64,000 bases of DNA. Source: DASYLJ01 sp964432595 (GTDB lineage Bacteria > Desulfobacterota > Binatia > DP-6). How positions within the stretch are numbered: position 1 is the first letter of the stretch; the number at the start of each line of letters is the position of its first letter. The translations under genes were made by a program, and so were the position numbers. The DNA lies in the NCBI GenBank assembly GCA_964432595.1, contig CAYSOF010000006.1, positions 248,001 to 312,000 on the forward strand, read 5' to 3'. Below are positions 36,771 to 45,640 of this stretch, piece after piece. The notes under the pieces are model-generated. The model saw only the letters and a list, made by a program, of their open reading frames with translations. It did not search any database and was not told the DNA's origin.

Positions 36771-38000
36771 CTAGGGAGCGGCCTGGGCGGAGTCCGGATC
36801 GACGATCAGCGACGACACGTCGACGACCTCGAAGTCGCTGCCGCGCACGGTCTTCAGCGCGCGCAGGTCGTCGTCGTCCCAGCGCCGGTCGGGGGCGCCG
36901 CTGATGAACCACGGCGAGCCGTTGTCGGCGAGGATCATCCCGTAGCGCTTCAGGCCGGCGAGGATGACCTGGTTCGCGGGCGAGAAGCCCGACACGTCGA
37001 ACGAGGCCTTCAGCCGCACGCGGATGCCCATCGGCGGCAGGGCGGGGTCGGTCGAGCTGCTCGCGTAGTGTCGCGCCGGCCAGACGTAGGCGCGCTGCGT
37101 GGCGCTCGCCGTGAAGCGGAGCGCGTGCGTCACCTCGCCGGCGACGACCTCGTCGTAGCGCAGCAGGCCCGCCAGGATCGACAGGCCCGCCGCGTCGGCC
37201 GACGTCCAGCCGTCGGGACGCAGCGCGTTCGAGCCGAGATCGAAGATCGCACCGCTGCCGGCGGTCCACGACGCGCCACGCCGGCGCGCCTTCGCGGCGA
37301 ACACCTCCCACAGCCGGCACGTCCCCGCCTGCACGAGCAGCACATGCGCGTCGCCGAGGCCGACGCTCGGCTTCGGACCGCCCCCCTCGACCGGGACCTG
37401 CGGCGGCATCGGATACGGGCCGGGCTCGCTCTCGTCGGCGTACTCGAACGTGATGGGCACGTCGGGCTGCGTGGCGCCGATCACGACGTAGGGAATGCCG
37501 ATCATGCGGCCCTGGTACGGTCCCGCGCCGAAGTCGGGATGCACCGTCGCGTCGGCGCCGATGCTCGCCACCCACGTGTCGGACATCGGGTGGACGGGCA
37601 GCGCGGAGACGTCGCGGTTCCAGACGTTGTCGGCGGGGAAGAGCGGACAGGGCAGCGCCTCCGACGACGGGAAGCAGCGCTTCACCCAGACGCTGCAACG
37701 CGACGGCCCGTCGTCCTCGAGGTAGAGCGTGCAGCCGGCGGGCGGCGACGTGCGCGCGGGATCGCCGATCGGCGCGAGCGCGCACTTGCGCACCTTGCCC
37801 TTCGCGACGCACGAGGCCGCGTCCGGAAACGCGTTCGTCGCCTCGCCGAAGCGCGTGCCCCAGCGCGGCGTGCCGACGACGTTCGTCGCGGTCACCGCGA
37901 TGGTGCCGTCGCGGGCCGGGACGGCCTTGCACTTGGTCACCGCGGCGGCGGGCGACGCGAGCAGCAGCGGCAGGGCGAGCACGAGCCAGCGACGCGACAT
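36771..38000 (-). CDS. Conserved secreted protein of unknown function
   Basis: A 409-aa protein with a clear signal peptide (MSRRWLVLALPLLLASPAAA). The N-terminal 100 residues contain paired Cys; the main domain begins CPLFPADNVWNRDVSALPVHP and ends with GMILADNGSPWFISGAPDRRWDDDDL, a pattern I associate with a broad family of secreted proteins of unknown function in GC-rich soil bacteria. It has no catalytic motif I can name, though conserved Asp and His residues (for example HPDFGAGPYQGRMIGIPY) could bind a ligand. Just upstream of, and on the same strand as, the acetyltransferase gene (21-nt gap). Confidence 0.75.
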   Translation of the reverse strand: MSRRWLVLALPLLLASPAAAVTKCKAVPARDGTIAVTATNVVGTPRWGTRFGEATNAFPDAASCVAKGKVRKCALAPIGDPARTSPPAGCTLYLEDDGPSRCSVWVKRCFPSSEALPCPLFPADNVWNRDVSALPVHPMSDTWVASIGADATVHPDFGAGPYQGRMIGIPYVVIGATQPDVPITFEYADESEPGPYPMPPQVPVEGGGPKPSVGLGDAHVLLVQAGTCRLWEVFAAKARRRGASWTAGSGAIFDLGSNALRPDGWTSADAAGLSILAGLLRYDEVVAGEVTHALRFTASATQRAYVWPARHYASSSTDPALPPMGIRVRLKASFDVSGFSPANQVILAGLKRYGMILADNGSPWFISGAPDRRWDDDDLRALKTVRGSDFEVVDVSSLIVDPDSAQAAP

Positions 38001-38084
38001 GCGTCCACGTTCTGGGGGCGATCGGCCGGGTGTCAATCACCACGTTGACGCACGTCCCGACTGCCGATAGCCGGGAAGGCCCCG

Positions 38085-38654
38085 ATGCACGCGCTTCTCG
38101 TTTCGACGCTCGTCGTCGCGATCGCCGAGATCGGTGACAAGACGCAGCTGCTCGCGATCGTGCTGGCGACGCGCTTCAGGCGCCCGCTGCCGATCATCGC
38201 CGGCATCTTCGCCGCCACCGTCGCGAACCACGCGCTCGCCGCGACGGCCGGCGCGCTGGTCTCCGATCTGCTGTCGGGGCCGTGGCTCCGCTACGCGATC
38301 GCGATCTCGTTCATCGCGATGGGCCTGTGGGCGCTGGTGCCGGACACGCTCGAGACGTCGGCCGACGATCGCCGGAGCGGCGGCGTGTTCATGACGACGC
38401 TGATCGCGTTCTTCCTCGTCGAGATCGGCGACAAGACGCAGATCGCCACCGCGGCCCTCGCCGCGCGCTTCCAGGAGATCGCCGTCGTCACGATCGGCAC
38501 GACGCTCGGCATGCTGCTCGCGAACGTGCCGGCCGTGTACCTCGGCGAGGCGGCGACCCGCGTCGTGCCGCTGCGTTGGGTGCGCATCGGCGCCGCGGCG
38601 ATCTTCGTCGCCCTCGGCGTCTGGGCGCTGGTCGACGCTATGGCGCCGCGCTGA
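38085..38654 (+). CDS. TMEM165/GDT1-family cation transporter
   Basis: A 189-aa inner-membrane protein with the duplicated signature ExGDK(T/S): AEIGDKTQLLAIVLATRF near the N-terminus and VEIGDKTQIATAALAARF in the second half, within six to seven membrane segments. Bacterial members export Mn2+, and yeast Gdt1 moves Ca2+/Mn2+. The full family length of two inverted repeats is present. The 84-bp upstream gap shows no clear Mn riboswitch. The 3' end overlaps the convergent secreted nucleosidase-like gene by 17 nt. Confidence 0.93.
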   Translation: MHALLVSTLVVAIAEIGDKTQLLAIVLATRFRRPLPIIAGIFAATVANHALAATAGALVSDLLSGPWLRYAIAISFIAMGLWALVPDTLETSADDRRSGGVFMTTLIAFFLVEIGDKTQIATAALAARFQEIAVVTIGTTLGMLLANVPAVYLGEAATRVVPLRWVRIGAAAIFVALGVWALVDAMAPR

Positions 38655-39789
38655 CGCCGCCGCGCGCGCGGAGCGCGCCGGCCAGCGTCGTCCGGCAGTC
38701 GCGTGGCAGCTTCTTCGTGCGGGCGACGGTGCGCGCCGCACGCCGCCACGTCGAACGCAGCCGCGCCGCCGTCCGCGACACGAGCGGCTGCGTGAGGAGG
38801 CCGCACGCGGTGTCGACGCGGCGGGTGATTCCCGGCGGCATCGTCACGCCGTCGCACGCCGGCGTCGCCGCCCGCGCCCAGTTGCAGGCGGCACCGGGTG
38901 CCACGCCGTCCGGCAGATCGTCGGGCGTCACCGCGGCGAGCAACGCCTCGACGACGCGCGCCGCGTTCTCGGCCGAGATGGCGTAGTACGCGAAGAACTG
39001 CGCCGGGAACCCGGGCAGGCCGAGCGGATCGCCGCCGCCGTCCGAGACGCCCCGCACGCCGAGGAACGGGATGCCGGCGCGCAGCGCGATTCGCGCGACC
39101 GCGGCGGTCTCCTGATCGACGGCGTCGGGGAACGCCGCGCCGCCCTGCGCAACGACCGCCGGCTGGATGCCCTCGTCACAGCCGAACACCGCCCCGCCGC
39201 CGGGCGTGCATCGGAGCGGGTTCGGCCCGAACGGATCGGAGCTCTCGCCGTGGCCGCCGACCACGATGCGCGGCTCGTGCGTCATGCAGACCTGCTGCGC
39301 CGGCGCCTCGGGCGGCACGCCCGCACACTCCTCGAGCGGCAGCGCGATCGTGCGGCTCGCCGCGAGCAGCTCGGGGTCGACCGGATACACGCCCTGCCCG
39401 TCCGACCAGTCGTCGGGGATGACCACGTCGGCGATGTTCTCGTCGCTGCCGGCGACGCCGGAGAAGAGGACGCTGCCGACGGCGAAGCGCGCGAGCGCCG
39501 CCTCGGTGGCCGCCGCCGCGTTCAACATGCCGATGCCCGTGCGCATGACGACGACGGGCGCGCCGCCGAGTCGACCGACGTAGAAGGTGTGCGGGCCCAC
39601 GACCACCGTGTCGCCGACGGTCGTGCGTCGTAACACCGCGCTCGTCTCCGCGGGGAACGCGGCCATGACGAGGACGTACGGCGTGGCGCACTCCTCGGAC
39701 CCGAGACCACAGAACGGATCGGCCGGCGGCGCGGCGGCGCCCGCGGTCGTCGCGAGGACCAGGAGGCCGAGCGGCAGCCGGAGCCCCAT
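38638..39789 (-). CDS. Secreted nucleosidase/phosphorylase-superfamily protein
   Basis: A 383-aa protein with a signal peptide (MGLRLPLGLLVLATTAGAAA) followed by a PNP_UDP_1 fold: MAAFPAETSAVLRR, MRTGIGMLNAAAATEAAL, FSGVAGS and DQETAAVARIALRAGIPFLGVRGVSD, which carries the usual Glu and Asp of MTA/SAH nucleosidase-like proteins. Cysteines around residues 27-34, 155-200 and 300-345 suggest disulfides, consistent with the periplasm. A C-terminal 90-residue Arg-rich helical extension has no counterpart in cytosolic MTAN. It may cleave extracellular nucleosides; the exact activity is unproven. Confidence 0.82.
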   Translation of the reverse strand: MGLRLPLGLLVLATTAGAAAPPADPFCGLGSEECATPYVLVMAAFPAETSAVLRRTTVGDTVVVGPHTFYVGRLGGAPVVVMRTGIGMLNAAAATEAALARFAVGSVLFSGVAGSDENIADVVIPDDWSDGQGVYPVDPELLAASRTIALPLEECAGVPPEAPAQQVCMTHEPRIVVGGHGESSDPFGPNPLRCTPGGGAVFGCDEGIQPAVVAQGGAAFPDAVDQETAAVARIALRAGIPFLGVRGVSDGGGDPLGLPGFPAQFFAYYAISAENAARVVEALLAAVTPDDLPDGVAPGAACNWARAATPACDGVTMPPGITRRVDTACGLLTQPLVSRTAARLRSTWRRAARTVARTKKLPRDCRTTLAGALRARGGVSAAP

Positions 39790-39850
39790 GGGCCACCTCT
39801 CGCACAGGCGGACGAATGGAATCCACCGCGATCGCGCGTAGGATGCGCGC

Positions 39851-40717
39851 GTGAACCGGGGATTCGCCTACGCCGAGACGATCGGGCCGCGCGCCGCGGG
39901 GGCGACGGTGCTCCATCATCTGGCAAGCAGCTACCGGCACTCCACGGCCCGCACGTGGGCCGAGCGGATCGACGCCGGGCAGGTCCACGTCGACGGTGTG
40001 GCGGCGCTGGCGACGACGCGACTCCGCGCCGGCCAGCGCCTGGTCTGGCACCGGCCGCCCTGGGACGAGCCGGCAGTCCCGCTCGGCTTCGCAGTGCTGG
40101 CCGCCGACGACGACCTGCTCGCGGTCGCCAAGCCCGCGGGGCTGCCGACCGCGCCCGCCGGCGGCTACCTCGCGCACACGCTGCTCTGGTGCGTGCGCGA
40201 CCGGTATCGCGGCGCGACGCCGGTCCACCGCCTCGGCCGCGGGACGTCGGGCATCGTGCTGTTCGCGCGCACCGATCGTGCCCGACGCGCGCTGGCCGCC
40301 GCCTGGCGCGACGGCCGGGTCGAGCGCGTCTACCGGGCGCGCGTCGACGGTCCCGGGCCGGCCGCACCCTTCACCGTGGACGCGCCGATCGGACGCGTCC
40401 CGCATCCCGTCCTCGGCTCGGTGCACGCCGCGACCCCGCACGGCCGCGCGGCGCGCACGCACGTCCGGCCGCTCGGTGGAGCGGTCGTCGAGATCCGCAT
40501 CGCGACCGGGCGTCCGCACCAGATCCGCATCCACCTGGCCGTCGCCGGTCATCCGCTCGCCGGCGATCCGCTGTACGGCCCGGGCGGCGTGCCGCGGTCG
40601 CGCGCACTGCCCGGCGAGGGCGGCTACGCGCTGCACGCCATCCGTCTGGCCTTCCCCCACCCCGCAGACGGGCGGCCCGTCACGGTCGAGTGCGGGCCGC
40701 CGCCGGCCGTCCGCTGA
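39851..40717 (+). CDS. RluA-family pseudouridine synthase with substituted catalytic Asp
   Basis: A 288-aa protein starting with GTG. Residues about 12-70 form an S4-like RNA-binding domain (TWAERIDAGQVHVDG), and residues 80-280 a pseudouridine synthase core with AVAKPAGLPTAPAGG, VHRLGRGTSGIVLFA and the C-terminal GRPHQIRIHLAVAGHPLAGD, all typical of RluA. In the catalytic motif HRLDxxTSG the Asp is Gly here (HRLGRGTSG; codon GGC near 40240), a change that would remove the essential catalytic residue of characterised members. The protein is otherwise intact, so it may be an RNA-binding non-enzymatic paralogue, or a subgroup using another residue. Confidence 0.88.
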   Translation: MNRGFAYAETIGPRAAGATVLHHLASSYRHSTARTWAERIDAGQVHVDGVAALATTRLRAGQRLVWHRPPWDEPAVPLGFAVLAADDDLLAVAKPAGLPTAPAGGYLAHTLLWCVRDRYRGATPVHRLGRGTSGIVLFARTDRARRALAAAWRDGRVERVYRARVDGPGPAAPFTVDAPIGRVPHPVLGSVHAATPHGRAARTHVRPLGGAVVEIRIATGRPHQIRIHLAVAGHPLAGDPLYGPGGVPRSRALPGEGGYALHAIRLAFPHPADGRPVTVECGPPPAVR

Positions 40718-40757
40718 CCGCTCGCAACTTCCCGGCCGCGCGCGCTATGGCGGATCC

Positions 40758-41633
40758 ATGCCCAGCGCGCACGCCGACGGCATCGACATCGAGTACGAGC
40801 TGAGCGGCCCCGCCGACGGACGGCCGCTGCTCCTGATCCACGGCCTCGGGATGCAGCTCGTCCACTGGGACGACCGCCTCGTCGCCGCGCTGGCCGACGG
40901 CGGCCATCGCGTGCTGCGCTTCGACAACCGCGACATCGGCCGCTCGACCTGGCTCGATCACCTCGACCTGCCCGACCTGCCCACGCTGATGTCCGGCGGA
41001 CGCGCCGACCCGCCGTACACCCTATCCGACATGGCTCGCGACACCGCCAATTTGCTCGACGCCGTCGGCTGGTCGTCGGCCCACGTCGCCGGCGTGTCGA
41101 TGGGCGGCATGATCGGACAGACGCTGGCCATCGAGCATCCCGCCCGGGTGCGATCGCTCACGTCGATCATGTCGTCGACCGGGGGGCCAGGCCTGCCGGG
41201 GCCGACCGCCGAGGCCACGATGGTGCTGATGACGCCGCCCCCGCCCGACCGCGACGGCGCGATCGCCGCCGGCGTCGCGGCATTCCGCGTGATCGGCAGC
41301 CCCGACTTCCCGACCGACGAGGCGGCGATGCGCGCGATGGCCGCCCGGGCCTACGACCGCGGCTTCCACCCGCTCGGCGTCGGCCGCCAGCTGGCCGCGA
41401 TTCTCGGCTCGGGCAGCCGGCGCGAGCGCCTGGAGGGCGTCTGCGCCCCGACCCTGGTGATCCACGGCCGCGCCGATCCCCTGGTCCCCCTGCCCTGCGG
41501 CGAGGACACTGCGAAGGCCGTGCGCGGCTCCGAGCTCCTCGTGGTCGACGGGATGGGGCACGACCTGCCCGAGGCGCTCTGGCCCCGCCTCGTCGATGCG
41601 ATCACGGCGCACACCGCCGCCGCGGATCGCTGA
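40758..41633 (+). CDS. Alpha/beta hydrolase
   Basis: A 291-aa cytosolic alpha/beta hydrolase with HGLGMQLVHWDD oxyanion loop, FDNRDIGRST, GVSMGG nucleophile elbow, GRADPLVP (Asp) and GMGHDLP (His). This is the layout of the family that includes proline iminopeptidase-like, epoxide hydrolase-like and aclacinomycin methylesterase RdmC-like proteins (FDNRDxGxS is typical of RdmC relatives). The start is ATG 40758, 40 nt after the pseudouridine synthase stop, so they may be co-transcribed. Substrate unknown. Confidence 0.9.
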   Translation: MPSAHADGIDIEYELSGPADGRPLLLIHGLGMQLVHWDDRLVAALADGGHRVLRFDNRDIGRSTWLDHLDLPDLPTLMSGGRADPPYTLSDMARDTANLLDAVGWSSAHVAGVSMGGMIGQTLAIEHPARVRSLTSIMSSTGGPGLPGPTAEATMVLMTPPPPDRDGAIAAGVAAFRVIGSPDFPTDEAAMRAMAARAYDRGFHPLGVGRQLAAILGSGSRRERLEGVCAPTLVIHGRADPLVPLPCGEDTAKAVRGSELLVVDGMGHDLPEALWPRLVDAITAHTAAADR

Positions 41634-41736
41634 CGCCGGGTACCTCACGCGAACGACCCGACGCCCCCCGGGCGTCAAAATTTTACTCAAGAGGGGCTGC
41701 CTTTATGCCGACGATCGTGTAGCCTGGCCAGTTCTT

Positions 41737-43872
41737 ATGCCAAGCGCCCCCTCCATGGAGAACATCCGCAACATCGGCATCTCTGCCCACATCGACTCGG
41801 GCAAGACGACGCTGACGGAGCGCATCCTCTACTACACGGGTCGCATCCACGCGATCCACGAGGTGCGTGGCAAGGATGGCGTGGGCGCCAAGATGGACTC
41901 GATGGATCTCGAGCGCGAGAAGGGCATCACCATCCAGTCCGCGGCGACGTACTGCCTGTGGCGGGGCTCGCGCGACCACATGGCCGAGCACAACGTCAAC
42001 ATCATCGACACGCCCGGCCACGTCGACTTCACCATCGAGGTGGAGCGCGCGCTGCGCGTGCTCGACGGCGCGATCCTCGTGCTCGATTCGGGCAAGGGCG
42101 TGCAGTCGCAGTCGATCACCGTCGACCGGCAGATGAAGCGGTACCGCGTGCCGCGCATCGCCTTCGTCAACAAGATGGACAACCCCGGCGCGAACTACGA
42201 GCGCGTCGCGGAGATGCTGAAGGAGAAGCTCCAGCATCACCCCATCAAGCTGCAGATCCCGATCGGCGCCGAGGACAAGTTCGAGGGCATCATCGACGCC
42301 GTCACCGGCAAGGCGTACTACTTCGACGGCGACAACGGCGAGAACATCCGCAAGGAAGACGTTCCCGCGGCGTTCGTCGAGCAGACGAAGAAGGCGCGCG
42401 AAGAGATCATCGAGGGCGTCTCCGAGGTCGACGACGAGCTCGCCGAGAAGTACCTCGGCGGCGAGGAGATCAGCAACGAGGAGCTGCGCTCCGCTATCCG
42501 CCGCGCGACGCTCGGCCTCAAGATCACGCCCGTCATGTGCGGCTCGGCGTTCCGCAACAAGGGCGTACAGCTGCTGCTCGACGCCGTCTGCATGTACCTG
42601 CCGAACCCGGCGGAGACCGAGCACGAGGCGTTCGACCAGCAGGACAACGAGAACAAGATCCACCTCGCGCCCGATCCGGAGCGCGCGATGGTCGGGCTGG
42701 CGTTCAAGCTCACCCAGGACAAGTACGGCCAGCTGACCTACTTCCGCATCTACCAGGGCACGGTGAAGACCGGCGACACCATCGTGAACACGTCGAACCA
42801 GCTACGGAAGGTGCGCGTCCCGCGCATGTTCCGCATGCACTCCGACGAGCGCGAGGAAGTGACGTCCGCCGGCCCCGGCGACATCATCGCGTTCTACGGC
42901 GTCGAGTGCTCGTCGGGCGAGACGTTCACCGACGGCCAGCTCAACGTCACGCTCACCTCGATGCACGTGCCGGCCGCCGTCATCTCGCTGGCGGTGCGCC
43001 CGAAGGATCGCTCGGGCGAGCAGAACTTCTCGAAGGCGCTGAACCGCTTCACGAAGGAAGACCCCACGTTCCGCGTGCACCAGGACGAGGAGTCGGGCGA
43101 GACCATCATCAGCGGGATGGGCGAGCTCCACCTCGACATCTACATGGAGCGCATGCGCCGCGAGTACAATTGCGAGGTCGTCGCCGGCAAGCCGCAGGTG
43201 GCGTATCGCGAGGCCGTCACGCAGCGTGGCGAGTTCATGTACACGCACAAGAAGCAGACGGGCGGCTCCGGCCAGTACGCGAAGATCGGCGGCTTCCTCG
43301 AGCCGCTGCCGAGCGACTCCGTCGAGGCCTACGAGTTCGTCGACGAGATCGTCGGCGGCTCGATCCCGCGCGAGTTCATCCCCGCCTGCGACAAGGGCTT
43401 CCGCGAGGCCGTCAAGAAGGGCTCGCTCATCGGCTTCCCCGTCGTCGGCGTCCGCGTGACGATCAACGACGGCGCGGCGCACGCGGTCGACTCGTCGGAA
43501 ATGGCGTTCAAGACCGCCGCGCTGATGGGCTTCCGCGAAGGCTTCGACCGCGCCAAGCCGGTCATCCTCGAGCCGGTGATGAAGGTCGAGATCGAAGCGC
43601 CGTCGGAGTTCCAGGGCTCGGTCGTCGGGCAGGTGAACCAGCGCCGCGGCATGATCGTCGACACGGTCACCGACGGCGGCGACTTCACCGTCACGGCCGA
43701 GGTGCCGCTGAACAACATGTTCGGCTTCGCCACCGACCTCCGTTCGGGCACGCAGGGGAAGGGCACCTTCACGATGGAGTTCGCGAAGTACGCCCCGCTC
43801 CCGCGCAACGAGCAGGACGAGATGATCAAGAAGAACCGCGAGCGGATCGCGGCCGAGAACGCGAAGAAGTAA
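41737..43872 (+). CDS. fusA: Elongation factor G, spd/mitochondrial EFG1-like type
   Basis: A 711-aa translational GTPase that catalyses translocation. G1 reads AHIDSGKTTLTERIL, the Ser and Leu being as in mitochondrial EFG1 and the bacterial spdEFG1 group rather than the AHIDAGKTTTTER of common EF-G. RGKDGVGAKMDSMDLERE and GITIQSAATYC also match mtEFG1. G3 is DTPGHVDF and G4 is NKMD. Domains II, III, IV (including GGSGQYAKI) and V are complete. I take ATG 41737; the ATG at 41755 (MENIRNIG) is an alternative. No ribosomal protein or tuf genes flank it, unlike the classic str operon copy. An AT-rich patch (41678-41700) upstream may hold its promoter. Confidence 0.96.
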   Translation: MPSAPSMENIRNIGISAHIDSGKTTLTERILYYTGRIHAIHEVRGKDGVGAKMDSMDLEREKGITIQSAATYCLWRGSRDHMAEHNVNIIDTPGHVDFTIEVERALRVLDGAILVLDSGKGVQSQSITVDRQMKRYRVPRIAFVNKMDNPGANYERVAEMLKEKLQHHPIKLQIPIGAEDKFEGIIDAVTGKAYYFDGDNGENIRKEDVPAAFVEQTKKAREEIIEGVSEVDDELAEKYLGGEEISNEELRSAIRRATLGLKITPVMCGSAFRNKGVQLLLDAVCMYLPNPAETEHEAFDQQDNENKIHLAPDPERAMVGLAFKLTQDKYGQLTYFRIYQGTVKTGDTIVNTSNQLRKVRVPRMFRMHSDEREEVTSAGPGDIIAFYGVECSSGETFTDGQLNVTLTSMHVPAAVISLAVRPKDRSGEQNFSKALNRFTKEDPTFRVHQDEESGETIISGMGELHLDIYMERMRREYNCEVVAGKPQVAYREAVTQRGEFMYTHKKQTGGSGQYAKIGGFLEPLPSDSVEAYEFVDEIVGGSIPREFIPACDKGFREAVKKGSLIGFPVVGVRVTINDGAAHAVDSSEMAFKTAALMGFREGFDRAKPVILEPVMKVEIEAPSEFQGSVVGQVNQRRGMIVDTVTDGGDFTVTAEVPLNNMFGFATDLRSGTQGKGTFTMEFAKYAPLPRNEQDEMIKKNRERIAAENAKK

Positions 43873-43881
43873 TCGCCGCCC

Positions 43882-45516
43882 CTACCGCGTCCCGCGCAAC
43901 GTCGCGCTCCAGCACACGCCGCCGTCGTGCTGCACGACGACGGTGAGGACGCCGTCGAGCGGCTGCGTCGTCAGCGCGCCGGCCATCGTCGCGCGCAGTC
44001 CGGCCTTGCGATCGGCTCCGGGGCGTACCGCCAGCGTCCGGAGCTCGTCGTCGCCGCTCAGCGGGTCGTTCCAGCGGAACCCCTCCCGTACGGCGCGCCA
44101 GCCCGGACGCGGGACGGCGTCCGTCGACGGAATGCCGGCGACCACGAGGACCGGACCGTCCCACGCGCACAGGGCGTATCGCGTGGCGCCGGCCACGGGG
44201 TCGCCGAGCTCCGCGCGCGTCGTCGCGGCGCCGTGCCGCCAGGCGAATCGCAGTCCCGGGCGCGCGGCGCCGCGGCGCACGACGAGCGTCGCGCGCTCCG
44301 CCTGACGGCATGCCGGCGGCGGTTCGGTCGGGCAGCCGTCGGCGCCGCTCGCCGCGAACGGTCCGCGCGCGACGTTGCCGGTGGCGTCGCGGACGAGCGT
44401 CTGCACGCCGGCCGCGAACGCCGCCACGTAGACGTGCCGATCGTCGTCGCTGACGGCCAGTGCGTGCGCCGCACCGAGCCGTGCGGCGCCGTCGTGTAGC
44501 ACCTGCCGGAACGCGAGCAGTCCGTCGTCCGCCTCGCGGTCGAACACCGACACGGCGTTGTCGCCGAAGCTCGCCGCATACAGCGACGCTCCGCCGGCCG
44601 CGAACGCGAGGTCGTAGACGCCGGCCAACCCCGCGACACCGTCCACGTCGTCGAACCACGCGCCTGCGAACCCGAGCAGGCCGGTCTCCGAGTCGCGCGC
44701 GAACGCCGCGATCGCGTGATCGGCCACCGAGCCGGGCAGCCCGCCGCTCCCGACGTAGACGTGCCGGCCGTCGGGACTGACGCGCGTCGTGCGGGCGCCG
44801 CGAAGCCCCGCCGTCGCACCGTCGCCGTTGCGCAGCACCTGGCGGAACGTCAGGGCGCCGCTGCCCGCGTCGCGCGCGAAGACGGCGACGGCATCGTCGC
44901 CTGCGGCCGCGGCATAGAGGTGGGCACCGTCCGGGCTGACGGCCAGCTGCAACACGCCGGCGAGGCCGTCGACGTCGTTCTCCCCGTCACGCTGCACCTC
45001 GACGAACGACAGCGCACCGCTGTCCGCATCGCGCGCGAAGACGGCGATGGCGCCGTCCTCGAAGCCAGCGACGTACACGTGGCTCCCATCCGGACTGACC
45101 ACGGTGCCGTGCGCGCTGCGGAGCCCGTCGACGCCGTCCTCGCCGTCGACCCGAGCGTCCACGAACGACAGCAGCCCCGAGATCGGATCGACCGCGAAGA
45201 CGTTCACCGCGCTCGCGCCGAACGCGGCCGCGTACAGGTGACGGCCGTCGGGACTGAGCGCCACCGCGTTCACGGCGTCGAGTCGCGGCCCGTCGGGCGA
45301 CGACGCGATCGTCTGCAGCGCCGCGAGCTCGCCCGTCGTGCTCGAGCGCGTGAACACGACCACGGCGTCGGCGAACTCGCTCGCCGCGTACACGTGACCG
45401 CCGTCGGCGGCGACGACGACGGCGCGCACGCCGTCGAGTGGCGCCGCATTGGCCACACTGCACGCGAGCAGCGCGACGAGAAACGGTCCGGCGACGACTC
45501 GCAGCATGGAGCGCAT
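43882..45516 (-). CDS. Secreted beta-propeller (YVTN/lactonase-like) protein with lineage-type C-terminal domain
   Basis: A 544-aa protein with a signal peptide (residues 1-24). About seven 50-residue repeats follow, each with VSPDGxHVY or LSPDGRHLY and a strand such as AVFARDADSGALSF, forming a propeller like 6-phosphogluconolactonase/YVTN proteins. The C-terminal 150 residues (from CPTEPPPACRQAER) are homologous to the C-terminal domain of the partial lipase-like protein at the left edge: both have an R-x-LxxxW core, ELGDPV, Y-LC-x-WDG or YDG, and a late CW. The propeller probably binds or presents ligands on the cell surface. It is convergent with fusA (9-nt gap). Confidence 0.85.
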   Translation of the reverse strand: MRSMLRVVAGPFLVALLACSVANAAPLDGVRAVVVAADGGHVYAASEFADAVVVFTRSSTTGELAALQTIASSPDGPRLDAVNAVALSPDGRHLYAAAFGASAVNVFAVDPISGLLSFVDARVDGEDGVDGLRSAHGTVVSPDGSHVYVAGFEDGAIAVFARDADSGALSFVEVQRDGENDVDGLAGVLQLAVSPDGAHLYAAAAGDDAVAVFARDAGSGALTFRQVLRNGDGATAGLRGARTTRVSPDGRHVYVGSGGLPGSVADHAIAAFARDSETGLLGFAGAWFDDVDGVAGLAGVYDLAFAAGGASLYAASFGDNAVSVFDREADDGLLAFRQVLHDGAARLGAAHALAVSDDDRHVYVAAFAAGVQTLVRDATGNVARGPFAASGADGCPTEPPPACRQAERATLVVRRGAARPGLRFAWRHGAATTRAELGDPVAGATRYALCAWDGPVLVVAGIPSTDAVPRPGWRAVREGFRWNDPLSGDDELRTLAVRPGADRKAGLRATMAGALTTQPLDGVLTVVVQHDGGVCWSATLRGTR

Positions 45517-45640
45517 CTAGACACTTCGCTTCCGAGGCGACAAGGAAATTCCGCCGGCGCGGACCGACGAACGGCGCAGCGTTGCACGGCCGCGCGACCG
45601 ACTCCGACCAACGGGCTAAAGTCGGAACCGATTCACGACG

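Noticed and set aside
38001..38084. Mn2+ (yybP-ykoY) riboswitch before the GDT1-type transporter
   Set aside because: The gap is only 84 bp and shared with a divergent gene; I could not find the conserved loop sequences or paired stems.
45603..45626. TCCGAC/GTCGGA dyad upstream of the Uma2-like gene as an operator
   Set aside because: Only 6-bp arms with a 12-bp spacer, likely by chance in GC-rich DNA, and not repeated elsewhere that I saw.
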